NCBI GenBank assembly: GCA_002394185.1
Contig: DGTB01000185.1
Location: forward strand, 1 to 11,932
Source: Bacteroidales bacterium UBA4347
GTDB lineage: Bacteria; Bacteroidota; Bacteroidia; Bacteroidales; P3
DNA length: 11,932 nucleotides
Direction: 5' to 3'
Shown: positions 1-6,652 of the stretch, piece after piece
How positions within the stretch are numbered: the stretch's first letter is position 1
Layout of the letters: each line of letters starts with the position of its first letter
Made by a program: the position numbers and the translations under genes
Notes under the pieces: generated by a model
Databases searched by the model: none
Seen by the model: only the letters and a program-made list of their open reading frames with translations
Told to the model about the DNA's origin: nothing

Positions 1-714
1 TTCCGCGAGGACCTCTACTACCGCCTCAACCAGCTCTCCATCTATTTGCCGCCCCTCCGCGAACGCAAAGAGGACATTCCTTTGTTGTTCCGCAAATTCT
101 CTTCCGATGTAGCCGAGAAGTATCACATGCCTCCTATCGTCCTCACCGAGGACGCACGCACCATGCTCATGAACTATCCCTGGTACGGCAACGTGCGCGA
201 GTTGAAGAATATTACAGAGCAGATTGCCGTCGTTGAAACCGAGCGCAGCATCACTCCCGACATCTTGCAGAACTACCTCTCCTACATCCCCGCCGAACGT
301 ATGCCTGCCATCGTGCCCGAGGCCGCTACTCCCGCAGCCGCAAGCCAAATCACCGACCGTGAACTGCTCCTCAAGGCCCTCTCCATGGGACAGATGATCA
401 ACGAACTCCGTGGTGAAATCAACGACCTCCGCCAGATGGTATCCCGGATGGCGCAGCAGGGGACTCAGCCACAATCCTCTGCCACCTATCTGCCCGCCAA
501 TCCACAGCTCTCCTCACTCTCCGCTCCTGACGACGATTTCGTCACCCCCGAAATCATCGAGGACGAAGCTGTCAACCTTGAGGACCGTGAGCGTCGGGCC
601 ATCCTGCGAGCGCTCGAGCACAGCCAGGGCAACCGCAAACAGGCGGCTGCCGACCTGCACATCTCCGAACGCACGCTTTATCGTAAACTCAAAGAATACA
701 ACATCAGCGACTGA
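1..714 (+). CDS. Sigma-54-dependent transcriptional activator, C-terminal part (5' end outside window)
   Basis: The reading frame is open from base 1, so the gene starts upstream; 237 C-terminal residues are visible. Residues 1-30 (FREDLYYRLN, then LPPLRERKEDIPLL) are the hallmark of the AAA+ domain that remodels sigma-54 RNA polymerase. The sensor II region at 60-70 reads WYGNVRELKN, with Tyr where WPGNVREL normally has Pro. Residues about 118-155 are Leu-, Glu- and Arg-rich and look like a short coiled coil. A Pro/Ser/Ala-rich linker follows, then a Fis-type helix-turn-helix at 195-237 (NRKQAAADLHISERTLYRKL). The N-terminal sensory domain, Walker A and GAFTGA loop lie outside the window. 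As known for the family, it should bind enhancer-like sites and use ATP to open sigma-54 promoters. Its target is not visible. aroA starts 8 nt after the stop, so the two are probably co-transcribed. Family assignment is firm. Confidence 0.95.
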   Translation, partial: FREDLYYRLNQLSIYLPPLRERKEDIPLLFRKFSSDVAEKYHMPPIVLTEDARTMLMNYPWYGNVRELKNITEQIAVVETERSITPDILQNYLSYIPAERMPAIVPEAATPAAASQITDRELLLKALSMGQMINELRGEINDLRQMVSRMAQQGTQPQSSATYLPANPQLSSLSAPDDDFVTPEIIEDEAVNLEDRERRAILRALEHSQGNRKQAAADLHISERTLYRKLKEYNISD

Positions 715-722
715 TACTGCCC

Positions 723-1970
723 ATGAACACCAACGATATTCGTATATCCCTTCCTGCATCGAAGAGCATGAGCAACCGCTGGTTGATGATCAACCATCTT
801 ACCGGTGGCCACTTCCGAATCAGCAAACCCTCCACCTCCGGCGACACGCGGCTCCTTCGCCACCTGCTGTCCCAGTTGGTCAATGGTGGAGGCGCCAATG
901 TCTATTACTGCAGCAATGCTGGCTCCGTGGCTCGCTTCCTGATGCCTTTGCTGGCCATCACCCCCGGCCATCATACCCTCACCGGCGACGATCGCCTTTG
1001 CCAGCGTCCCATGGCGCCGCTCATCGACGCCCTCCGTCAGATGGGATTACGTGTTGAATGCACCGAAAAAGAAGGATTTTTGCCTGTTCAGATACAAGGC
1101 GGTATTCCCACACGTCGCACCGTTTCTGTCGACCCTCTGCTGAGCAGTCAGTTCGTCAGTGCATTGCTGCTCATAGCCCCGCGTATGCCCGAGGGCATCT
1201 CCCTCACCATGACCCAGCGCCCCACTTCGCGCCCCTACATCGAGATGACCTGCGATGCCCTGCGCCAGGCCGGCATCGAGGTACGACGTTCCTCCAACGG
1301 CCGTACCTATTATGTGCAGCCCTTCGAGGGTAAACCCAAAGCCGCCACCATTGCTGTGGAACGCGACTGGTCCTCGGCTTCCTATTTCTACACCATGGCC
1401 CTCCTGCGTCCTGACCTGCGCATACGCCTGCTGGGTCTCCAGCTCGACTCCTGCCAAGGCGACAATGCCACCGACACATTCTTCCGCATGCTTGGAGTGC
1501 AGTCCACCGAGGTGCGCTCGCCCTATCGTTCCGCTTCGCGGTCCATCACCATCCAGGGACCTCAGCCGGGTGCCCGTACGCAGCCCCAGAAGGTGCAGTT
1601 CAACTGCCTCGACTGCCCCGACCTTGTGCCCACTTTCGCTGTGGCTGCCGCTGCCGCGGGGGTCAAGACCACCCTCAAAGGGGTCAGCAATATAGCCCTC
1701 AAGGAGAGCGACCGTATGCAGGCCATCACCGAGGAGCTGCAACGCATGGGCGGCAGGGTTACCTGCTCGGCCGAGGAAATGATTATCCACCCAGCCGAAC
1801 TCTACCCGACTGAGCCCGTCCGCACTTGGAACGACCATCGCATCGCCATGGCTTTTGCTCCGTTGCGTCTACGCTTTCCCGAACTCCAGATCGAAGCCCC
1901 CGAGGTGGTCGACAAGTCTTTCCCCGAGTTTTGGGAACAGTTCGACCTGGTACTGAACAACAAGCAGTAA
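723..1970 (+). CDS. aroA: 3-phosphoshikimate 1-carboxyvinyltransferase (EPSP synthase)
   Basis: This cytoplasmic shikimate-pathway enzyme joins phosphoenolpyruvate to shikimate-3-phosphate, the step before chorismate. The 415 residues are close to the usual family length. Visible matches to the conserved core, with E. coli equivalents from memory, are K14-S15 and R19 in PASKSMSNR (K22, S23, R27), N65-A66-G67 and R71 in SNAGSVARFL (N94 to R100), D300 in DCPDLVPTF (catalytic D313), E328 and R331 in LKESDR (E341, R344), H372-R373 in NDHRIAM (R386) and K398 in VVDKSFPEF (K411). Every catalytic residue I can place is present. The glyphosate-contact loop has Phe72 where E. coli has Pro101; I do not infer resistance from this. 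The ATG at 723 gives the expected short N-terminus before PASKS. It lies 8 nt after the activator gene and shares its strand and C-rich coding style. Confidence 0.96.
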   Translation: MNTNDIRISLPASKSMSNRWLMINHLTGGHFRISKPSTSGDTRLLRHLLSQLVNGGGANVYYCSNAGSVARFLMPLLAITPGHHTLTGDDRLCQRPMAPLIDALRQMGLRVECTEKEGFLPVQIQGGIPTRRTVSVDPLLSSQFVSALLLIAPRMPEGISLTMTQRPTSRPYIEMTCDALRQAGIEVRRSSNGRTYYVQPFEGKPKAATIAVERDWSSASYFYTMALLRPDLRIRLLGLQLDSCQGDNATDTFFRMLGVQSTEVRSPYRSASRSITIQGPQPGARTQPQKVQFNCLDCPDLVPTFAVAAAAAGVKTTLKGVSNIALKESDRMQAITEELQRMGGRVTCSAEEMIIHPAELYPTEPVRTWNDHRIAMAFAPLRLRFPELQIEAPEVVDKSFPEFWEQFDLVLNNKQ

Positions 1971-1976
1971 CAGCTC

Positions 1977-2030
1977 CCACTCAGCTACTCAGCCACTCAG
2001 TTACTCAGTCACTTGTCCACCCAGCCACTC
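1977..2030 (+). repeat. 8-bp tandem repeat (YYACTCAG) between aroA and miaA
   Basis: Almost the whole aroA-miaA gap is a degenerate 8-bp tandem repeat. Units begin at 1977, 1985, 1993, 2001, 2009, 2017 and 2025. The first four end in an exact ACTCAG with a two-pyrimidine prefix (CC, CT, CC, TT). The fifth and sixth have diverged (TCACTTGT, CCACCCAG), and the seventh (CCACTC) runs into the miaA ATG at 2031. The tract occupies the ribosome-binding region of miaA, so changes in copy number would alter its leader. Its function is unknown. Confidence 0.85.
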
Positions 2031-2849
2031 ATGAAAACCCTCCTCGTCATCACAGGCCCTACGGCTTCGGGCAAGACCGCCTACGCTATCAGTCTGGCAC
2101 GCGAGCTCGGCACCGAAATTCTCTCCTGCGACTCGCGCCAGTTCTATCGTGAGCTGCGCATCGGCGTGGCCCGCCCCTCCGACGATGAGCTATCCGCTGT
2201 ACCCCATCATTTCGTCGCCTGCCGTTCGGTGACCGAGCCTTACAACATCTCCGACTACGAGCACGACGCCCTCGACCTCCTCGACCGTCTCTTTGTAGAC
2301 CACGACGTTGTCCTCGCCGTCGGCGGCAGCGGCCTCTACGTCGACGCCCTGCGCCTCGGCGTCTCCTCCATGCCCGACCCCACGCCCGAACTCCGCGCAC
2401 GCCTGCAGCAGATGCCCCTCGAGGAGAAACGCGCCCAACTCCAGCTCCTCGACCCTGACTACTACGCCCGCGTTGACCTCCGCAATCCCGTCCGCCTCCA
2501 GCGCGCCCTCGAAGTGTGCTACATGACAGGGAAGCCTTACTCTCAGGTCATCGCCAACCAAAAACCCGCCCCGCGACCCTTCGACATCGAGGTGCGTGTG
2601 GTCACCGTGCCCGACCTCCGCGACCGCATCGACCGCCGTGTCGACCAGATGATGGCCAACGGACTCCTCGACGAGGTGCAGTCGCTCCTCCCTTACCGTC
2701 ATCTCTCCACCCTCCGCACCGTCGGCTACCGCGAACTCTTCCCCGTCCTCGACGGCACCAAAAACCTCGAAGATGCAGTAGTCGAAATCAAGCTAAACAC
2801 CTGGCACTACGCCCGCAAGCAGATGACCTGGTGCCGCCGCTACATTTAA
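2031..2849 (+). CDS. miaA: tRNA dimethylallyltransferase
   Basis: MiaA transfers a dimethylallyl group to N6 of A37 in tRNAs that read codons beginning with U. The 272 residues contain the P-loop GPTASGKT (9-16), the catalytic DSRQFYR segment with D34 (33-40), VPHHF (57-61), VGGSGLY (97-103), NPVRLQRALEV (152-162) with TGKP (166-169), TVGYRE (230-235), and the ARKQMTW block (261-267) that contacts the prenyl donor and tRNA. Ser100 replaces the Thr often seen in the GGT motif; I recall Ser as common in Bacteroidales. The ATG at 2031 is preferred over an in-frame TTG at 2013 because homologues begin just before the P-loop and the TTG lies in the tandem repeat. The protein stops soon after the TWCRR motif, so it lacks the short C-terminal tail of many homologues (300 or more residues). 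All catalytic motifs are present. Confidence 0.95.
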   Translation: MKTLLVITGPTASGKTAYAISLARELGTEILSCDSRQFYRELRIGVARPSDDELSAVPHHFVACRSVTEPYNISDYEHDALDLLDRLFVDHDVVLAVGGSGLYVDALRLGVSSMPDPTPELRARLQQMPLEEKRAQLQLLDPDYYARVDLRNPVRLQRALEVCYMTGKPYSQVIANQKPAPRPFDIEVRVVTVPDLRDRIDRRVDQMMANGLLDEVQSLLPYRHLSTLRTVGYRELFPVLDGTKNLEDAVVEIKLNTWHYARKQMTWCRRYI

Positions 2850-2850
2850 C

Positions 2851-2960
2851 CCCTACCAAAGTGTTATCATGGACCTATCATCTCCTACCATGGTAGGAGT
2901 TGGTACGGAGTTGGTACGGTGTTGATACGGATTTGATAAAGTGATAATACTTCGGTGGGG
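2851..2960 (+). repeat. Imperfect inverted repeat (~110 bp) with central palindrome and 11-bp tandem repeats
   Basis: The element begins two bases after the miaA stop codon. Arm 2851-2869 pairs with 2942-2960 over 19 positions: 16 Watson-Crick pairs, two G-U pairs as RNA and one A-C mismatch. Inside it is a perfect 18-bp palindrome at 2882-2899 (CTCCTACCATGGTAGGAG). To its right are 11-bp direct repeats at 2899-2909 (GTTGGTACGGA), 2910-2920 and 2921-2931, and a weaker copy at 2932-2942. Neither stem is followed by a run of T, so this is not an ordinary intrinsic terminator. It could be a mobile-like intergenic repeat, a processing or attenuation structure, or a protein-binding dyad; the sequence does not decide. 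Confidence 0.75.
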
Positions 2961-3016
2961 TTAGTTAATACTCTGGCTTTTAGTGTTTTTGTTCTTTCTC
3001 TGGATGTTCTTGATAG

Positions 3017-3039
3017 ACATTTTTGTTGAACAAAAATGT
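3017..3039 (+). promoter_or_regulatory. 23-bp palindrome, putative TetR operator upstream of the efflux promoter
   Basis: Two perfect 11-base arms (ACATTTTTGTT and its complement) flank a single central G. It sits just upstream of the promoter -33 element and contains TTGTTGAA at 3023-3030, a variant of the half-site TTGTCGAA found twice nearer the promoter (3049-3056 on plus, 3091-3098 on minus). TetR-family regulators commonly bind palindromes of this size next to their own genes. That the gene at 3130 encodes the binding protein is inference. Confidence 0.6.
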
Positions 3040-3044
3040 TAAAT

Positions 3045-3057
3045 AATTTTGTCGAAT
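3045..3057 (+). promoter_or_regulatory. Left arm of a 13-bp inverted repeat overlapping the -33 element
   Basis: AATTTTGTCGAAT at 3045-3057 is the exact reverse complement of 3090-3102. It contains half-site TTGTCGAA (3049-3056) and covers the -33 TTTG at 3048-3051. A protein bound here would block polymerase, which fits an autorepressor. Confidence 0.6.
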
Positions 3058-3078
3058 TAAAAATAATATGTATTTTTG
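3048..3078 (+). promoter_or_regulatory. Bacteroidota-type promoter of the regulator-efflux operon
   Basis: TTTG at 3048-3051 and TATTTTTG at 3071-3078 are separated by 19 nt. They match the Bacteroidota primary-sigma elements (TTTG near -33, TAnnTTTG near -7). Transcription should start near 3085, about 45 nt before the ATG at 3130. All seven downstream genes are tightly packed, so this is the likely main promoter of the operon. Confidence 0.72.
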
Positions 3079-3089
3079 CAGCAGAAATT

Positions 3090-3108
3090 ATTCGACAAAA
3101 TTGTCTAA
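3090..3108 (+). promoter_or_regulatory. Right operator arm with overlapping palindrome, near the expected transcription start
   Basis: 3090-3102 is the right arm of the 13-bp inverted repeat whose left arm is 3045-3057. It overlaps a second dyad: GACAAAATTGTC at 3094-3105 is a perfect 12-bp palindrome, and the symmetry extends to 3091-3108 with one mismatched pair. A further perfect palindrome, ACTTATATAAGT, lies at 3111-3122 and may be chance in AT-rich DNA. The position just past the expected start site suits a repressor site. Confidence 0.55.
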
Positions 3109-3129
3109 AAACTTATATAAGTTGTTGGT

Positions 3130-3747
3130 ATGAAAGATAATAAAAAACAGAAGAAGATTTTGGAAGTGGCCGAAGAAGAGTTCTTGATGAAAGGTTTTGC
3201 CGGAGCCAGGACTGTTGAGATTGCGCAGAAGGCGGGTGTGAGCCATTCCATGTTGCACTATTATTATAAAACGAAAGAACAGCTTTTCGAGCATGTGATG
3301 GGCGAGAAGCTGCAGCAGTTGAAGGAATCGGTGGCAACGGTCTTTATGATTGAGGATATGCCTGTGGTGGAGAAGGTTGTGGAGTTGGTTGTGCGCCATT
3401 TCGAGTTCCTTAGTGAAAATCCGGACTTGCCGAGGTTCATCATCAACGAAGTGATAGTGCGTCCGGAATATGCAGAGATGCTGAAACGGGAGGCACTTCC
3501 GATACTGAAGGATGCAGTGGCTTGGTTGCAGCGCGAACTGGACGCTGCGGCGAAAGAAGGGGAGGTGCGGACGATGGATGCCGCCACGCTGCTGATGGAC
3601 ATTGTATCGGTGAACTTTTTTTCGTTTATCGTTGCGCCGATATTATCCTCGGTCAAACCGGACATGGACTTCCAAGCCTACTACCATGCTCGTTGCCAGG
3701 AGAATGTGCAGCTGATTTTGAACAGGATTAATCCGGATATAAAATAA
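3130..3747 (+). CDS. TetR/AcrR-family transcriptional regulator
   Basis: The 205 residues have the TetR architecture: an N-terminal DNA-binding domain at about 6-55, and a helical ligand and dimerisation domain for the rest. The N-terminal part reads KKILEVAEEEFLMKGFAGA, then TVEIAQKAGVSHSMLHYYYKTKEQLFEHV, a textbook TetR helix-turn-helix at about 27-46 with the usual Y-Y-K-K-E-L ending. The C-terminal domain is poorly conserved, so the ligand cannot be read from sequence. The gene leads the efflux operon; the channel gene starts 5 nt after its stop. Upstream palindromes overlap the promoter, so autorepression relieved by an exported compound is the simplest model. The arrangement parallels E. 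coli CecR (YbiH), the TetR protein that controls ybhGFSR. An activating role cannot be excluded. Confidence 0.93.
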   Translation: MKDNKKQKKILEVAEEEFLMKGFAGARTVEIAQKAGVSHSMLHYYYKTKEQLFEHVMGEKLQQLKESVATVFMIEDMPVVEKVVELVVRHFEFLSENPDLPRFIINEVIVRPEYAEMLKREALPILKDAVAWLQRELDAAAKEGEVRTMDAATLLMDIVSVNFFSFIVAPILSSVKPDMDFQAYYHARCQENVQLILNRINPDIK

Positions 3748-3752
3748 AGAAT

Positions 3753-5015
3753 ATGAAACGAGTTATACTTTTTTGGTGGTTGGCGATGGCGCCGGCGGTA
3801 GTGGGGGCTCAAGGCGTGACGCTCGACAGTTGCCGCAGCTGGGCACGGAGCCATTACCCGCTTGTGGAGCAGTATGGGTTGGTGGCACAGAGTGCGGAAT
3901 ACAGTGTGGTGAATGCTTCGCGTGCATGGCTGCCGCAGGTGCGCCTGTCGGCACAGGCCACCTGGCAGACCGATGCAGCACGGTTCCCCGATGCGATGAA
4001 CACCATGCTTGCCACACTTGGCACCGACCTTGAGGGCATAAGACAGGACCAGTACAAGTTGGCTCTCGATGTGCAGCAGAACCTTTGGGATGGAGGACGC
4101 AGCAAGGCGGAGAAACGTATTGCCAAAGCTCAGGCAGAGGCGGACCGGTTGGCCGCCGACGTTGATTTCCATGCACTGGAAGGGCGTGTGGACAATCTTT
4201 TCTTCGGTATCCTGCTTTTGGAGGAACAGCGATTGCAGACCGAGAACCGCATGGCTCTGCTGGAGGAAAACTTGCGGCGCTGCCGTGTGATGGCCGAGAA
4301 CGACCTGCTGATGCAGAGCGACGTGGACGCCGTTGAGGTGGAACTGCTCACGGCCGGACAGCAACTGGAGCAGGTTCGCTACTCGTGTGCCGCCTATCGC
4401 GAAATGCTGTCGTTGCTGACAGGCAGGCCCATGACAGAGGCTACTCTGGCAATGCCGGAGGAATTGGGAGGAGACTTGCTGGTTGCCGAGCGTCCGGAGA
4501 TGCGTTTGCTTGATGCCAGAATCGGGCAGAGCCAGGCGCAGGAAGACCTTCTGCGCTCTGCGTCGATGCCGCAGTTGTCGCTTTTCGCCCAAGGGTGGTA
4601 TGGCTATCCGGGATTGAACATGTTCGAGAACATGCTGAATGGCGATTGGAGTCTCAACGCCGTGGTGGGCATCCGGTTGGCATGGAATATCAGTGCATTC
4701 TATACACAGCACAACGACCTTGACAGGCTGCACAACACTCAGCGACAGTTGCAAGTGCAGCGCGATGTGGTGGCCTTCAACGAGGGTTTGCGACGTTCGG
4801 AGCAGAGCAGCGAGATGGCACGTCTTCGGAAGGCTTTGCGCGACGACGACCGTATCGTGGTCCTGCGTCGCTCGGTTCGCGAGGCCGCCGAAAGCAAGCA
4901 TCGCAATGGTGTCATCGGCACCACGGAACTGCTCCGCGCCATCACCGAGGAGAGCGCGGCTCAGTCGGCCAGGCTGCTACACCGTATTGAATTATTGAAG
5001 AAACAATATGAATAA
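3753..5015 (+). CDS. TolC-type outer-membrane efflux channel protein
   Basis: The 420-residue precursor has a Sec signal peptide: MKR, a hydrophobic stretch, and a likely cleavage after VVGA at residue 19. The mature protein shows the two-fold outer-membrane efflux protein repeat. In the first half are LPQVRLSAQ, LDVQQNLWDGGRSKAEKRIAKAQAEAD and LMQSDVDAVEVELL, typical of the channel strand and long alpha-barrel helices. The second half repeats the pattern from RPEMRLLDARIGQSQ through SMPQLSLFAQGWYGYP and VVGIRLAWN. As known for the family, a trimer forms an outer-membrane pore with a periplasmic tunnel that docks on the fusion protein. It lies between the regulator (5 nt gap) and the fusion protein, so it is probably dedicated to this pump. 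No internal breaks were seen. The exact substrate is unknown. Confidence 0.94.
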   Translation: MKRVILFWWLAMAPAVVGAQGVTLDSCRSWARSHYPLVEQYGLVAQSAEYSVVNASRAWLPQVRLSAQATWQTDAARFPDAMNTMLATLGTDLEGIRQDQYKLALDVQQNLWDGGRSKAEKRIAKAQAEADRLAADVDFHALEGRVDNLFFGILLLEEQRLQTENRMALLEENLRRCRVMAENDLLMQSDVDAVEVELLTAGQQLEQVRYSCAAYREMLSLLTGRPMTEATLAMPEELGGDLLVAERPEMRLLDARIGQSQAQEDLLRSASMPQLSLFAQGWYGYPGLNMFENMLNGDWSLNAVVGIRLAWNISAFYTQHNDLDRLHNTQRQLQVQRDVVAFNEGLRRSEQSSEMARLRKALRDDDRIVVLRRSVREAAESKHRNGVIGTTELLRAITEESAAQSARLLHRIELLKKQYE

Positions 5016-5043
5016 AGGGTTTAAAATAGAAAAAATGACAAAT

Positions 5044-5928
5044 ATGAAAAAGGGAATCTTTCTTTCGGCTGTGTTTTTGCTTATTGCCTGTGGAGGCAAG
5101 CAAGACTTCGATGCGACGGGCACATTTGAGGCTACGGAGGTGACACTTTCTGCTGAGACAACGGGGCGCCTGCTTACCCTCGCCTCCGAGGAGGGTATGT
5201 TGGTGCACGAAGGGGAGGTGTTGGCGGTTGTGGACACTGCCGCGCTGCACCTGCAGCTACAGCAGTTGCGCACCCAGCAATCGGCATTGCTCAAGAGCCG
5301 TCCCGACATCGGGAAGCAGGTGGCCTCGCTTCGCAGCCAGATTGTCAAGCAGGAGCGCGAGGTGGCGCGTGTGGAAAATCTGGTGAAAGACAATGCGGCC
5401 ACGCAGAAGCAACTCGACGACGTGCAGACCCAGTTGGGTGTGCTGCGCAACCAACTCGACGCCACCCTGTCGCAGTTGGGTAGCAGCAGCGAGGCTATAG
5501 AACAGAATGCCGCTGCCATGGAATGGCAAATCAAGCAGGTGGCGTTGCAGTTGGACCGCAGCACCCTTAAGGCTCCTATGGACGGTAGGGTGCTGGCTAC
5601 CTGGTTGCATCCCGGCGAGATGGCTGTTGCCGGACGGCCCTTGTTGAAGGTGGCCGACCTCGACCACATCTATCTCCGTGCTTATTTCACCAGCGACCAA
5701 TTGTCGAAGGTGAATCTGGGACAAAAGGTGACGGTGACAGCCGACTTCGGGGGAGACGAACGTTATGACTATGAGGGTACCGTGACGTGGATTGCCTCCG
5801 AGAGTGAGTTCACCCCCAAGAATATTCAGACCCGCAGCAGCCGTGCCAACTTGGTTTATGCAGTCAAAATTGCAGTGGTGAACGACGGACGCCTGAAGGT
5901 GGGCGTCTACGGCGAAGTGAAGTTGTAG
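5044..5928 (+). CDS. HlyD/YbhG-type periplasmic membrane-fusion lipoprotein
   Basis: This adaptor links the inner-membrane ABC pump to the TolC-type channel. From the ATG at 5044 it has 294 residues with a lipoprotein signal, MKKGIFLSAVFLLIAC, giving lipobox LIAC and acylated C16. In-frame ATGs at 5008 (overlapping the channel gene by 8 bp) and 5035 would only lengthen the n-region, so 5044 is preferred but not proven. The first lipoyl-like half (TGTFEATEVTLSAETTGRL) is at 26-65, a long Gln/Arg-rich helical hairpin at about 68-170 includes NAATQKQLDDVQTQL, and the second lipoyl half (TLKAPMDGRVLATWLHPGE) is at 174-192. A beta-barrel segment follows, with EFTPKNIQTRSSRANLVYAV at 255-274, a signature I associate with the YbhG/YhiI branch. 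Gene order supports that branch. Confidence 0.92.
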   Translation: MKKGIFLSAVFLLIACGGKQDFDATGTFEATEVTLSAETTGRLLTLASEEGMLVHEGEVLAVVDTAALHLQLQQLRTQQSALLKSRPDIGKQVASLRSQIVKQEREVARVENLVKDNAATQKQLDDVQTQLGVLRNQLDATLSQLGSSSEAIEQNAAAMEWQIKQVALQLDRSTLKAPMDGRVLATWLHPGEMAVAGRPLLKVADLDHIYLRAYFTSDQLSKVNLGQKVTVTADFGGDERYDYEGTVTWIASESEFTPKNIQTRSSRANLVYAVKIAVVNDGRLKVGVYGEVKL

Positions 5929-5956
5929 TGTGTTTATGTGTCAAGGAAAGCAGAGT

Positions 5957-6652
5957 ATGGCTGACGCAATTACGGTTAATCATATCAGCAAGCGGTATGG
6001 CACCGTGGAGGCGCTGTGTGATGTTTCCTTCAATGTTCAAAAGGGCGAGATCTTTGGTCTTATCGGTCCCGACGGGGCAGGGAAGACGACTCTCTTCCGC
6101 ATCCTGGCCACGTTGCTGTTACCTGACAATGGGAGCGCGTCGGTCGACAGTCTCGATGTGGTGGGCGACTACCGACTGCTGCGCACGCGCATAGGCTATA
6201 TGCCTGGTCGCTTCTCGCTCTATCCCGACCTGAGTGTGGAGGAGAATATCAATTTCTTCGCCAACATCTTCGGTGTGACTCTGGAGCAGAACTTCGACCT
6301 GGTGGCTCCCATCTACAGGCAGATAGAGCCATTCCGCAAGCGTCGCGCCGGAGCCCTGTCGGGCGGCATGAAACAGAAGCTGGCTCTTTGCTGTGCATTG
6401 ATTCACAAGCCGCATGTACTCTTCCTCGACGAGCCGACGACGGGCGTCGATGTGGTGAGCCGAGCCGAGCTGTGGGAGATGCTTGCCGACCTCAAAGAAC
6501 AGGAAATAAGCATCCTGGCGAGCACTGCCTATATGGACGAGGGGTTGCGATGCAACCGAGTGGCTCTGATGAGCGAAGGCCGAGTGCTGGAGGTCTGTTC
6601 GCCGCCGGACAACCTGGAGGAATACTTTATAGAAAAGTTAGGAAATGGATAA
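5957..6652 (+). CDS. ABC transporter ATPase 1 (YbhF N-half-like), degenerate Q- and H-loops
   Basis: This is a cytoplasmic nucleotide-binding subunit of the exporter, 231 residues from the ATG at 5957. That start follows the purine-rich AAGGAAAG (5943-5950); a GTG at 5930 and an ATG at 5936 are weaker choices. Walker A is GPDGAGKTT (37-45), the signature LSGGMKQ (134-140), Walker B VLFLDE (154-159) and the D-loop GVD (163-165). Two catalytic-cycle residues are missing. The Q-loop reads YMPGRFSLY with Gly84 where Gln is expected, and the switch region reads STAYMDEG with Ala191 where the H-loop His is expected. It should still bind ATP and complete its partner's site through LSGGM. It overlaps the next ATPase gene by 8 bp, consistent with translational coupling. 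In E. coli the equivalent two domains are fused in YbhF. Confidence 0.94.
   Translation: MADAITVNHISKRYGTVEALCDVSFNVQKGEIFGLIGPDGAGKTTLFRILATLLLPDNGSASVDSLDVVGDYRLLRTRIGYMPGRFSLYPDLSVEENINFFANIFGVTLEQNFDLVAPIYRQIEPFRKRRAGALSGGMKQKLALCCALIHKPHVLFLDEPTTGVDVVSRAELWEMLADLKEQEISILASTAYMDEGLRCNRVALMSEGRVLEVCSPPDNLEEYFIEKLGNG

Noticed and set aside
1047..1838. Long open frame on the minus strand inside aroA (263 codons).
   Set aside because: It is a shadow of the strongly supported aroA gene, and its translation matches no family and is rich in residues produced by reversed GC-biased codons.
1971..2030. The repeats at 1977-2030 considered as a CRISPR array.
   Set aside because: The units are 8 bp with no spacers, so this is a simple tandem repeat.
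2882..2899. 18-bp perfect palindrome read as an intrinsic terminator of miaA.
   Set aside because: There is no T tract after the stem and it is embedded in a larger dyad, so it was kept as part of that element.
3681..4901. Open frame of 406 codons on the minus strand across the channel gene.
   Set aside because: It lies antisense to a clear TolC-type gene with signal peptide and family repeats, and has no promoter or recognisable domain.
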